NCBI GenBank assembly: GCA_017415505.1
Contig: JAFQGG010000018.1
Location: forward strand, 1 to 44,466
Direction: 5' to 3'
From: Clostridia bacterium
GTDB lineage: Bacteria; Bacillota; Clostridia; Christensenellales; Borkfalkiaceae
Length of the DNA: 44,466 nucleotides
Shown here: one piece after another, positions 21,598-30,190 of the stretch
Numbering within the stretch: the first letter of the stretch is position 1
Layout: the number at the start of each line of letters is the position of its first letter
Notes under the pieces: generated by a model
What the model was told of the DNA's origin: nothing
What the model saw: only the letters and a program-made list of their open reading frames with translations
The model's database searches: none
Position numbers and translations under genes: made by a program

Positions 21598-21607
21598 AGG
21601 ATAAATT

Positions 21608-22387
21608 ATGAAGGGTAAATTTTTCACAAAAGCCAAGATTATCACGCTTATCGTGATTCTTTGCGTGGCGGTAATTATCGCCACGGGGGGTACGCTCGCG
21701 TATTTTACCGATAGCAAAGAAATGACGAGCGTGTATACTTCGGGCAACGTATATATCGAGTTGACGGAGTCTGCCGTAAAAGCGGACGCCACGGGTAATC
21801 TCGTCCAAGACACGGAAAAAGACCGTATCGTGGGCGGTGCACTCGACGGCGCGCCCGTGAACGATTACGGCGTGATTTTCCCCGGGCAAACGATATATAA
21901 AGATCCGACGATAAAGAATATCGGAATGGGCAAAGCGTGGATAGCGGCGAAGGTAATCATTACCGACGGCGCGGGCGATTTGCACAATATTTTCGGGTAT
22001 TCGAATAACGACGGTATTGATATCACTTGCTTTTTGGAAGGCGGGCTGTTGGCGGAAAGTATTCATATTAGGGACTGGAACGGAACGAGCAACGCGCTTG
22101 TCGGGACGGATTTTGCGATGGTGCAACTTGCCGATAGAGCGAACGGTAGATACGAATTTTTCTTCTTCATGCTTGCGGAAGTGGACAGCGGGGAGCACGT
22201 TACCGTTTTCGATACGATGTTTATCGACCCTCTAATTAGTGGTGAGGAAATGCAAGAATTCGTACAGTTGACGCTCACCGTGCAAGCGTTTGCGGTGCAA
22301 ACCTACGGCTTTGACGATTGCTATACGGCAATGCGCGTGGCGTTTGGTGACCATTTTGGGAACTTGCCGTCGAACAACGGGAATTAA
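21608..22387 (+). CDS. TasA/camelysin-like SipW-type secreted protein 3
   Basis: The 259-residue paralogue has a SipW-type signal ending TGGTLAYFTDSKEMTSVYTSG, the form closest to the classical TasA motif (AYFTD). The body contains GVIFPGQTIYKDPTIKNIG, the conserved spacer-strand element, and ends with LTLTVQAFAVQTYGF. The gene starts 10 bp after the previous one. An AGAGGA box precedes the ATG. Likely a major or minor fibre subunit. Confidence 0.83.
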   Translation: MKGKFFTKAKIITLIVILCVAVIIATGGTLAYFTDSKEMTSVYTSGNVYIELTESAVKADATGNLVQDTEKDRIVGGALDGAPVNDYGVIFPGQTIYKDPTIKNIGMGKAWIAAKVIITDGAGDLHNIFGYSNNDGIDITCFLEGGLLAESIHIRDWNGTSNALVGTDFAMVQLADRANGRYEFFFFMLAEVDSGEHVTVFDTMFIDPLISGEEMQEFVQLTLTVQAFAVQTYGFDDCYTAMRVAFGDHFGNLPSNNGN

Positions 22388-22451
22388 ATATTTTGCAATG
22401 CGCAAAGCATTCAAAACCCATTTTGAAAAGTGTAAATAAGGACGAAAGATA

Positions 22452-23066
22452 ATGACGAAATCGGTAGCGAAAAAGAAATTGATTATTACGGTCGCCGCGT
22501 TAGCGGTTACGACCGGCTTTTTCGCGTACGGAACGAGAGCGTATTTCACCGATAAAGTCACCTCGGGCAAGAACGTTATTTCCGTCGTGGGCGTAAACGA
22601 CGTACAGCTCGTCGATTTGTCTTACGCGCAAGGCGGGTTGCTTTTACCGCCCGACCAACCCGTTCCCGTTATGCCCGGACAAAGCGTTGGAAAGACGGTG
22701 TCCGTCAAGAATACGGGCGAGTCGCCTATTTTCGTGCGCATTAAACTTACGCCGAAAATTATTTTATCGGAAAAAGAAGCGGGCAGAGAAAGCGAAATCG
22801 ACCTTTCTTTGGTGCGCTTTGAAATAGATGAAACGAAGTGGTTATACCAAGACGGGTATTATCACTATTATCTCCCGTTGGAGGGTGGCGAAGAAACGAA
22901 AAATTTGATTCCCGCCGTTACTTTTAGTCCCGAAATGGGGAATATGTACAAAGACAGTCTTATTTTGGTTACGACGAGAATGGAAGTGGTGCAAGCCAAT
23001 TATAACGCTTCGTTCGTGCTTGACGCGACGGGGTGGGCGACGCCTACGGAAGGAGGTACGCCGTGA
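22452..23066 (+). CDS. TasA/camelysin-like SipW-type secreted protein 4
   Basis: The 204-residue paralogue has a signal helix followed by GTRAYFTDKVTSGKNVISVG-like sequence and the element PVMPGQSVGKTVSVKNTGES, typical of the immunoglobulin-like TasA/camelysin fold. Its last codons overlap the start of the giant surface protein by 4 bp (GTGA), so the two are translationally coupled and may act together, for example as adaptor and adhesin. Confidence 0.8.
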   Translation: MTKSVAKKKLIITVAALAVTTGFFAYGTRAYFTDKVTSGKNVISVVGVNDVQLVDLSYAQGGLLLPPDQPVPVMPGQSVGKTVSVKNTGESPIFVRIKLTPKIILSEKEAGRESEIDLSLVRFEIDETKWLYQDGYYHYYLPLEGGEETKNLIPAVTFSPEMGNMYKDSLILVTTRMEVVQANYNASFVLDATGWATPTEGGTP

Positions 23067-26000
23067 TAAAGAATAGACTGCGCTATATATTTATCGTTCT
23101 GCTTTCCATGCTGTTCGTGTTTACCTTCTCAACGGCAATAGGCGTATCGTCCATACGCGCGGAAAACGGGAATGGACAAACGGTGGAAACGACGGTTACG
23201 CAAACGCCGAAAGTGGTGATTTTGCACGAAGATGCACAAAAGAGCGTGCTTTCCATCAAAGAAGACGAAAAAACGAAGCTCGTTGCACGCGTAACGGGTT
23301 TGGAAAAATATACGCGGAATTGGCAAATTCTCAATCCCGCAAGCAACGAATGGGTTAACATTTACGGAAAAACGCAAGAAAGTTTGGAACTTAGTTATTC
23401 TTTGCTTGGCAGTATGCTGAACGCGAAGAGTAAAGCGTATATCCGTCTTGCCGTACAGGGCGAAAGCGGGCTGTATGCGAGCGAGGCGGTGGAAGTGACG
23501 GTGACCCGTAACGTTTTGGGCGAAAACGGGGAATTTTTACTCGACGCGTTCGAAGCGTATAACGCGGACACGGCGGAAGAGGAAGAAAAGTTCGAGATTT
23601 TCACCATCGTTATCAACTATATTTTCGATAACGGCGGGATTGCGTTCGAACCGTACGGCGCGTCCGTTGCCAAGGGTAGCGATTTCGTGAAATCCATTAC
23701 GAGCCCCGTGGTCGTCGGGTATAAGCCCGTACGGCGAGTGGACGGAGAATACGTGGATGCAACCACGGTGGAACTTAACTACACGAACGTACAGGAAAAC
23801 AAGACGGTGAACGTTATTTACGAGCCGGATATGGTAAGTTTCCAAGTGCATCACCACTTGCAAAACCTGTTGGACGACGATTATTCCCTTTCTTATAATT
23901 ATATTACGGAAGGGAAAGCCTTGACGGGCAGTATCGTACCCGACGGGCTTGCGTATACGGAAGAAGAACTTCCCGGGTTTAAGGCGCTTGCCTATGAAAA
24001 ATTGGAAGTGGCGGCGGACGGCAGTACCGTCGTGGAAATCCGTTACGACAGAAATTATTATCTCGTCGAGTTCGATATGTTAGGCGGTTACGGTACGGAA
24101 CCCGTATATACCCGTTACGGCGCGTCGGTTGGTGCGAATAAGCCCATTCGTCACGGTTATTTGTTCGACGGTTGGACGCTCGTTTCGTATAACGGCGCAA
24201 CCCCCACCTCGTCGCAGGCGTCTATGTACGATATCAACAGCGCGATTATCACCGTTCCGAACGCAAATCTTAAATATAGAGCGCGTTGGAGAACGCAACT
24301 TACCACCTATACGATGGTATTCTGGCGGGAAAACGCCGACGACGACGCGTTTGCGTACTGGGGATATTTGGAGGGGATTTCCGCGATGTCCGGTTCGCTC
24401 GCAAGCGGTGCGGACAGGGCGGACGAGGTTGACGATATCAACGATTACGCGCAATTTACTTATAACGAAGCGTTGACGGAAAAAGATATTATCGTGGAAG
24501 GTGACGGCTCGACCATCGTCAACGTATATTACACGAGAAAACGATATACGATTACGGTGAAAGCAACGGCGAAATGCGCTATTCCCACCAACCACTCGCA
24601 CGGCGACGATTGCTATTTATACCTTTGCGAAGCGTCGCATACGCACGATGAAAGCTGTAATCCTACCCTTTCGTGCTTGCTGGAAGAGCATACGGAGCAT
24701 ACGGCGGAGTGTATCGTTTGCGGAAAGGAAGAACATAGTCACGGCGAGGGCTGTTGCGCTCTTGCGGAGCATACGCATACCACCTCTTGTTGGGGACAGG
24801 GTATGGTGGGAAATTCGACGAATCCCACGGGCGCGCCGAGAAATCCCGAACAAGGGCAAATTTACCGTCGTAAACAAGGAAAAAATTATTCCTACTATAT
24901 ATATATAAAGGGGACTTGGTACACCTATAACGGTACGGGTACGAACGGGGCTATTTTAGACCCCACTTGCGGATACGACGTAGAACATGAGCACGGCGGG
25001 GACGATTGTAGCTGTAATAAAGAAGTGCACGCGCACGGGGACAGCTGTTACAGAGATTCTTTCCATACGCACGGCAAGCATTGTTATTCGTATTCTTGCG
25101 GTACGAAGGAACATACGCACAGCGACGATTGCAAGCTTCTCAACTGCGGAATTCCTACGGGACATACTCATTCGAGCAACTGTAACAACGCAGGGCGTTC
25201 GAATACGGTAAAACTTATTTACCGCAAGTACGAGCAAAGTTTGAAAGACGTTTGGCCTATCGTGGACGGGAACGGCGTTATTTACGACGACGGTCAGCGT
25301 TGGCAACCGAGCGGGTCTTCCACCTATTCGGCGGTGCTCGTGTATATTTCGCATATGCCCGGGGAAAATTTCACCCTTACCCTCAACGAGAGTAATTACG
25401 ACCAATATAATATGCATTATTATATGGAAGTGTTGCCGGGTGAACCGTATACGCATAGTTATACCTATAACGGTGTAACCAAGAATTTCATTTTGGAAAA
25501 TACGATTACGGCGCGGTATAACTATATCACGCAGGCGGAAGACTTCTTCGAAATCCACGGCTACGAGCGGTTTACTTCCAATCCGAGATTTAACGGTACG
25601 CAAATCGATATCAACGGCGGGGGCGACGTGCATTTCTATTATTCGCGTACGGTAAACCAAACGCTCCGTTTCAAAAATAAGAGCGAGGTGCTTGACGATA
25701 AAACGGTACAAGGGGTTATGTACGGCGCGAAGTTGAAAGATTACGAGTTTACGCCCGATTATCCCGCGGAATTAGAGCCGAACGCGTTTGTCTTCGACGG
25801 GTGGTATACCACGCCCGGGCTGTACGACGGCACGGAAGTGGACTGGAATACGGCGACGATGGCGGCGGTGGACGTCATGTATTACGCGAAATGGGCGCCT
25901 ATACGCCATACGGTAAGCGTGTATTTAACGAGCGAACTCACCGAGCAAATCGGGGAAACGCAATCGGTGGAACACGGCAACTTCGCCCATGCGCCGAGCG

Positions 26001-27694
26001 ACCTCGTTTCTAACGGGAACTACATTTTCCAAGGCTGGTTCTACGAGGACGAAGAAAACGGCGAGAAGGTGGAAAAGGCGTTCGTGTTCAGCGGGATTCC
26101 GATTTTGCAGGACTTGAAAGTGTACGCCAAGTGGAGCTCGCACGTAACGGTGAGCTACACCATTCATTATCGCTTGAAACCGACGAACGGGCAAACGGAG
26201 GGTACGCAAATCGCGGACACGCTCGTTGGCTCGGCGATCGCGGGGCATAACAAGACCTTCTTAGCGAAGGCGGGTGCGGAGCTGTACGAGGGCTACCAAA
26301 CGGGGTATTATCCGCTCGCCAACAGCCATACCGTAACCATGAGCGCGGAATCCGACCACGAATATACGTTCGAATACGTGTTCGTAGAGTCTATGCCGTA
26401 CGCCGTCGTGTATTTGGACGAAAACGGGAATGAAGTCGCGCCGAAGAAGGTCGTCACCGACAATAATTTGTCCGTCGTAACGGAAACCTTCGTGCGCGTG
26501 GATAAAAAGATGCCCGACGCGTACCAAAAGCGATTGTTGCTCGTGGCAGAGGGTACGAATAAAGACGAGTACGGCGTGTTTGCGGAAAACGTGATTACCT
26601 TCCACTACACTTCGGACGAAGAACACGCGTACTACAAAGTCGTGCATTATATTGAAAATATCGCTACGGACGGGTATAGAGAATACCGTTCGGAAGACAA
26701 CGTGGGCGTTATCGGGCAACCGTATTCCGTGGACGCGCTTGCTTTGACGGGCTTTACCTTTAAGGGCGCAAAGACGATGGTGAACGGCGTTTCCTCGCCC
26801 GTGACGGGAACGCAAGTTTCCGCAACGCTTACGCCCGACGGCTTGCTGTTCGAGTTGTATTACGATAGAAACGATTTGAGTTACGTCGTTAATTATCTCG
26901 AATCGGGTACGGAAAAAGTGCTGTATAAGCAAAAGACGGGCGAAGGTATTTACGGGGAACAAATCGTAGAATACGCGATTGGGCTTACCTCTTTGGGGTA
27001 TAGCCTCGTCAGCGAAAACGTAAAAACCGTTACGCTTTCCACGAACGAGAATTTGAACGTTATCAATTTCTATTATCAAGAAATGGAAATTTCCATTCAA
27101 TATAAACTCGTTGGGTTGAGCGGTTGCGGAAACCTCTCGCAAATGGGTGAACACTTGAAAGCGGTGACGGGCGTTTCGAACGGTTCGACGCCAATCGTAT
27201 CTCGTGGATATCATTTCGTCGGCTGGTTCATGGACGAAGCTTGTACGATACCCGTTAATCCGGCGTGGGTGGGTGCGGATTATACGCTTACCCCTCAAAA
27301 GGAAAAAGCCGTTTGGGAAAACTCGCTCGTATTCTACGCGAAGATTGACCCTGATTTCACTTCGCTTACGATAAGGACGGAGGGAGCGTCCGCGTTGGAT
27401 GCAAACCAAGCGTTTATCTTCCGCGTGCAAGGCGTTTCTGCCGATACGCAGAGCGTAGATTTGTACGTGACGGTAATCGGCAACGGCTCGGTGACGATTA
27501 CGAATCTTCGTTTGGGAAGCTATACGATTACGGAAGTGAGCGGTTGGTCTTTCCGCTACCAAGCGGACGAAGCGCAAAAGAGCGTTGCGCTTTCGGTAAA
27601 TAAAGACGAGAACGTCGTTTCCTTCCTGCATATTCGCACGATGGATAAGTGGTTGGACGGCAACGCGCAAACGAACAACACTTTTAACGGCTGA
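23063..27694 (+). CDS. Giant adhesin-like secreted protein with His/Cys array, InlB-type and MucBP-like repeats
   Basis: The 1543-residue protein (GTG at 23063, GGAGGT 5 nt upstream) has a signal peptide; a MucBP-like unit at about 260-330; an InlB/Listeria-Bacteroides repeat at about 333-412; a His/Cys-rich array at 505-709 with about ten HxHxxxC-type motifs; two more InlB-type units (868-947 and 948-1026; FVFDGWYTTPG, FQGWFYEDEEN); several MucBP-like units (1033-1340); another InlB-type unit; and a final SpaA/prealbumin-like domain (about 1430-1526). No LPXTG or C-terminal helix is seen, so attachment is probably through the SipW-dependent fibre proteins. Role in adhesion is inferred. Confidence 0.85.
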   Translation: MIKNRLRYIFIVLLSMLFVFTFSTAIGVSSIRAENGNGQTVETTVTQTPKVVILHEDAQKSVLSIKEDEKTKLVARVTGLEKYTRNWQILNPASNEWVNIYGKTQESLELSYSLLGSMLNAKSKAYIRLAVQGESGLYASEAVEVTVTRNVLGENGEFLLDAFEAYNADTAEEEEKFEIFTIVINYIFDNGGIAFEPYGASVAKGSDFVKSITSPVVVGYKPVRRVDGEYVDATTVELNYTNVQENKTVNVIYEPDMVSFQVHHHLQNLLDDDYSLSYNYITEGKALTGSIVPDGLAYTEEELPGFKALAYEKLEVAADGSTVVEIRYDRNYYLVEFDMLGGYGTEPVYTRYGASVGANKPIRHGYLFDGWTLVSYNGATPTSSQASMYDINSAIITVPNANLKYRARWRTQLTTYTMVFWRENADDDAFAYWGYLEGISAMSGSLASGADRADEVDDINDYAQFTYNEALTEKDIIVEGDGSTIVNVYYTRKRYTITVKATAKCAIPTNHSHGDDCYLYLCEASHTHDESCNPTLSCLLEEHTEHTAECIVCGKEEHSHGEGCCALAEHTHTTSCWGQGMVGNSTNPTGAPRNPEQGQIYRRKQGKNYSYYIYIKGTWYTYNGTGTNGAILDPTCGYDVEHEHGGDDCSCNKEVHAHGDSCYRDSFHTHGKHCYSYSCGTKEHTHSDDCKLLNCGIPTGHTHSSNCNNAGRSNTVKLIYRKYEQSLKDVWPIVDGNGVIYDDGQRWQPSGSSTYSAVLVYISHMPGENFTLTLNESNYDQYNMHYYMEVLPGEPYTHSYTYNGVTKNFILENTITARYNYITQAEDFFEIHGYERFTSNPRFNGTQIDINGGGDVHFYYSRTVNQTLRFKNKSEVLDDKTVQGVMYGAKLKDYEFTPDYPAELEPNAFVFDGWYTTPGLYDGTEVDWNTATMAAVDVMYYAKWAPIRHTVSVYLTSELTEQIGETQSVEHGNFAHAPSDLVSNGNYIFQGWFYEDEENGEKVEKAFVFSGIPILQDLKVYAKWSSHVTVSYTIHYRLKPTNGQTEGTQIADTLVGSAIAGHNKTFLAKAGAELYEGYQTGYYPLANSHTVTMSAESDHEYTFEYVFVESMPYAVVYLDENGNEVAPKKVVTDNNLSVVTETFVRVDKKMPDAYQKRLLLVAEGTNKDEYGVFAENVITFHYTSDEEHAYYKVVHYIENIATDGYREYRSEDNVGVIGQPYSVDALALTGFTFKGAKTMVNGVSSPVTGTQVSATLTPDGLLFELYYDRNDLSYVVNYLESGTEKVLYKQKTGEGIYGEQIVEYAIGLTSLGYSLVSENVKTVTLSTNENLNVINFYYQEMEISIQYKLVGLSGCGNLSQMGEHLKAVTGVSNGSTPIVSRGYHFVGWFMDEACTIPVNPAWVGADYTLTPQKEKAVWENSLVFYAKIDPDFTSLTIRTEGASALDANQAFIFRVQGVSADTQSVDLYVTVIGNGSVTITNLRLGSYTITEVSGWSFRYQADEAQKSVALSVNKDENVVSFLHIRTMDKWLDGNAQTNNTFNG

Positions 27695-27705
27695 GGAGGC
27701 TTACT

Positions 27706-28263
27706 ATGTTGAAAAAACTGTCGAAAAAAGCGGTGGTGGCAATCGTTGCCACGCTGTTGACGCTCACGGTATCCGTGGGCGCGACGGTTGCGTATATTCT
27801 TCGACAAACGCCTCCCGTCGAGAATGAATTTACGCCCGTTTTCGTGTCGTGTAGCGTGCAAGAGGAATTTGACGGCACGACGAAATCGGCGGTGTGCGTG
27901 CAAAATACGGGGGATATTTCCGCGTATATCCGCGTGGCGGTGGCGGTGACTTGGGTATCCAAAACGGACGGTAGCGTGTACTCGGCGCGCCCGACGGCGG
28001 GGAACGATTATACGCTCACGCTCGGCTCGTCCACCCGTTGGACGCTCGGTAGCGACGGGTTTTACTATTACACGGAAGCGGTGAGCGCAAACGCCGTCAC
28101 CGATATTTTGATACAAACGCTCGAACAGACCGCGCCCGCGCCCGAGGGATACGCGTTTACCGCGCAAATCCTCGCCTCGGCGTTGCAAGCCGAGCCGAAA
28201 ACGGCGGTGGAAACCGCTTGGGGCGTGATTGTGGACGAGAACGGGAAACTCACCGTTTCTTAA
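27706..28263 (+). CDS. TasA/camelysin-like SipW-type secreted protein 5 (divergent)
   Basis: This 185-residue protein has a signal helix with SVGATVAYILRQTPPVENEFTP where the others have AYLT/AYFTD, so the motif is weakened. A short beta-rich body follows (KSAVCVQNTGDISAYIRVAV, related to the KNTGESPIFVRI strand of protein 4). It begins 11 bp after the giant gene with a GAGGAGG box and ends the operon before a double terminator. It may be a cap or anchor component; this is a guess. Confidence 0.75.
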   Translation: MLKKLSKKAVVAIVATLLTLTVSVGATVAYILRQTPPVENEFTPVFVSCSVQEEFDGTTKSAVCVQNTGDISAYIRVAVAVTWVSKTDGSVYSARPTAGNDYTLTLGSSTRWTLGSDGFYYYTEAVSANAVTDILIQTLEQTAPAPEGYAFTAQILASALQAEPKTAVETAWGVIVDENGKLTVS

Positions 28264-28285
28264 CGCGTCGTAAAAGAATGAAAAG

Positions 28286-28325
28286 CGCGCGTTACGGAAA
28301 AATTCCGTAACGCGCGTATTTTTTA
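28286..28325 (+). terminator. Terminator 1 of the fibre operon
   Basis: CGCGCGTTACGGAA / TTCCGTAACGCGCG, 14 bp perfect, then TATTTTTTA. Confidence 0.92.
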
Positions 28326-28333
28326 TAAAAAAC

Positions 28334-28365
28334 AAGCGGTACTTTGCGCGTACCGCTTTTTATTT
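28334..28365 (+). terminator. Terminator 2 of the fibre operon
   Basis: AAGCGGTAC / GTACCGCTT with a 7-nt loop and a T-rich tail, directly behind the first terminator. Confidence 0.85.
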
Positions 28366-28390
28366 ATTTTGCAAGCCGTTTTAACAAACG

Positions 28391-28417
28391 AAAAAACTCG
28401 CGGGGAGCGCCCGCGAG
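28391..28417 (-). terminator. Terminator of the amino-acid ABC transporter operon
   Basis: CTCGCGGG / CCCGCGAG stem; on the minus strand TTTTTTCG follows. It lies 6 bp past the yerC-like stop codon. Confidence 0.88.
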
Positions 28418-28422
28418 AAAGA

Positions 28423-28704
28423 TTATTTTTTTTCGATAATCGATTTGTAACCGCCCTCGCCGTAGCGCACGCATTTGGAAACGCGTGCGAGCGTTGCCGA
28501 GGAAATTTCCGTTTCTTCCACGATTTCGCTGTACGTTTTGCCTTTGAGTAGCATTTTCGCCGCTTTGAGCCGTTGACACATGGATTCGAGTTCCTTGATC
28601 GTGCAAAGGTCGTCCAAGAACTTTTGCGCCTCTTCTTCCGTTTCGAGCTTTATAATTTCCGCGTAAAGCTCTTTGAGCATAGGTCTGTAATTTTTGAGCG
28701 TCAT
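28423..28704 (-). CDS. YerC/YecD family TrpR-related DNA-binding protein
   Basis: The 93-residue protein is a small all-helical TrpR-like repressor: LDDLCTIKELESMCQRLKAAKML, then the helix-turn-helix KTYSEIVEETEISSATLARVSKCVRYGEGGY, the YerC/YecD signature. Its ATG overlaps the ATP-binding protein stop by 4 bp (ATGA), so it is coupled to the transporter. By position it may sense or control amino-acid supply and repress its own operon; the effector is unknown. Length and motifs match the family closely. Confidence 0.9.
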   Translation of the reverse strand: MTLKNYRPMLKELYAEIIKLETEEEAQKFLDDLCTIKELESMCQRLKAAKMLLKGKTYSEIVEETEISSATLARVSKCVRYGEGGYKSIIEKK

Positions 28705-29498
28705 TGTTCCACCTCCGTTTTGGCAAAAAAGTTTTGCGTTTTTTCACTCTTGGCGTGCTCGAAAATATCCTCGGGCGCACCCATTTCTTCGATTACGCCG
28801 TCCGCCATGAAAATAATTTTGTCCGAAACGTTTTTCGCGAACTCTATTTCGTGCGTGACGATAATCATGGTCCTGCCCTCGTCGCGCAGTTGCTTGATGA
28901 CTTTGAGCACCTCGCCCGTAAGTTCGGGGTCGAGCGCGCTCGTCGGTTCGTCGAAACAAAGAATATCGGGGGAGAGGGCGAGCGCGCGCGCAATCGCGAC
29001 GCGTTGTTGCTGTCCGCCCGAAAGCTCGCACGGGTAGTTTTTCATTTTATTTTCCAAGCCCACGCGCGCGAGGAGTTCTTTTGCCGTTTCCTCGTTTTGC
29101 GCGTACGCTTCTTTGAGCCGTCTGCGCCGTTCCGCGCCCTTGCAGGGCGTCGCCTTGATCTCGTTTTGCGATTTTATATTCATGGCGAGCGTTACGTTTT
29201 GCAGGGCGTTGTATTGCGGGAAGAGGTTGAAATTTTGAAACACCATGCCGAAAGTGCAGGGATTGCCCTCTTTCGCCTTTCCCTTTTCGGGCGGGAAGAT
29301 TCGCTTTCCGCCCACGGTGATTTCGCCCTCGTCCGCCGTTTCCAAAAAGTTCAAACAGCGAAGCAGGGTGGTTTTCCCGTTCCCCGAAGAACCGAGCACG
29401 GAAAATACCTCGCCCTGTTCCATTTCAAAGGAAACGCCTCGCAAAACCTTCGTTTCGCCGAAATTTTTAACGATATTTTTAACTTCCAAAAACGCCAT
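28701..29498 (-). CDS. Polar amino-acid ABC transporter, ATP-binding protein
   Basis: The 265-residue ATPase has Walker A GSSGNGKTT (36-44), the Q-loop segment GMVFQNFNLFPQYNALQNV, signature LSGGQQQR, Walker B DILCFDEPTSALDPE and the switch histidine in IIVTHEI. Closest by pattern to GlnQ/HisP-type proteins. It carries an extra charged insertion of about 20 residues (KGAERRRRLKEAYAQNEE) before the signature motif. The gene lies 2 bp after the permease and overlaps the regulator gene, forming one operon. Confidence 0.95.
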   Translation of the reverse strand: MAFLEVKNIVKNFGETKVLRGVSFEMEQGEVFSVLGSSGNGKTTLLRCLNFLETADEGEITVGGKRIFPPEKGKAKEGNPCTFGMVFQNFNLFPQYNALQNVTLAMNIKSQNEIKATPCKGAERRRRLKEAYAQNEETAKELLARVGLENKMKNYPCELSGGQQQRVAIARALALSPDILCFDEPTSALDPELTGEVLKVIKQLRDEGRTMIIVTHEIEFAKNVSDKIIFMADGVIEEMGAPEDIFEHAKSEKTQNFFAKTEVEQ

Positions 29499-29500
29499 GA

Positions 29501-30187
29501 TTACACCTTATAATAGGACAGTTTCTTTTCCACCCAACCGAGTAGCAGGGTAAGCAATCCGTTGAAAATCAAATAAAAGATTGCCGCGTAGAGGAAGGGG
29601 GTCAAAATTACGTACTCGTTTACCGCGTGTTTCGCCGCGTTGAGCAAATCGATTACGCCCAAGATTTGCGCCAAGGAAGTGTCCTTGACGAGGGTGATAA
29701 TCTCGTTGCTCATGGGCGGTAAAATGCGCCGAACGACTTGCATAAACACGATTTTCGTGAATACTTGGTTCTTCGTCAAGCCGAGCACTTTTCCCGCCTC
29801 GTATTGCCCCACGGGAATCGTTTCTATCCCCGCGCGGTAAATTTCCGAAAAGTAGCACGCGTAATTGATAACGAACGCTACCGCCACGAAAAAGAACATG
29901 GTGGCGTTGATGGACAGGTTTAACGCCGAGGCGAGCTGTTTCGTGGGTACTTGGAAAACGTACTGCGGAAGAAAGCTCACGAGCAAGATTTGGAGCATCA
30001 ACGGCGTACCGCGAATTACCCAAATCAACACCTTCATAAACCATTGTAACGGCTTAAATTTCGACATAGAGCCGAACGCGAACAACAACCCCAAGGGCAA
30101 AGCGCATAAAAGGGTAACGGCGAAGAGTAGGACGGTGTTCCCAAACCCTTCGCACAGTTCCATCAAGATTTCTTGAAAATGTTCCAT
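29501..30187 (-). CDS. Polar amino-acid ABC transporter, permease
   Basis: The 228-residue membrane protein has about five helices and the HisM/GlnP-type motifs FIRGTPLMLQI-like (VIRGTPLMLQILLV) and the EAA loop EAGKVLGLTKNQVFTKIVFMQVVRRILPP. It is the only permease in the operon, so it probably works as a homodimer. It lies 3 bp downstream of the substrate-binding lipoprotein gene. Confidence 0.94.
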   Translation of the reverse strand: MEHFQEILMELCEGFGNTVLLFAVTLLCALPLGLLFAFGSMSKFKPLQWFMKVLIWVIRGTPLMLQILLVSFLPQYVFQVPTKQLASALNLSINATMFFFVAVAFVINYACYFSEIYRAGIETIPVGQYEAGKVLGLTKNQVFTKIVFMQVVRRILPPMSNEIITLVKDTSLAQILGVIDLLNAAKHAVNEYVILTPFLYAAIFYLIFNGLLTLLLGWVEKKLSYYKV

Positions 30188-30190
30188 AAA

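Noticed and set aside
24577-25190. Regular spacing that might suggest a CRISPR-like or DNA repeat array
   Set aside because: The periodicity is in the protein (HxHxxxC motifs); the DNA units are not conserved and the reading frame is kept.
26261-27670. 469-codon minus-strand frame opposite the giant adhesin
   Set aside because: Complement of MucBP/InlB-type repeats; no start signal and no domain.
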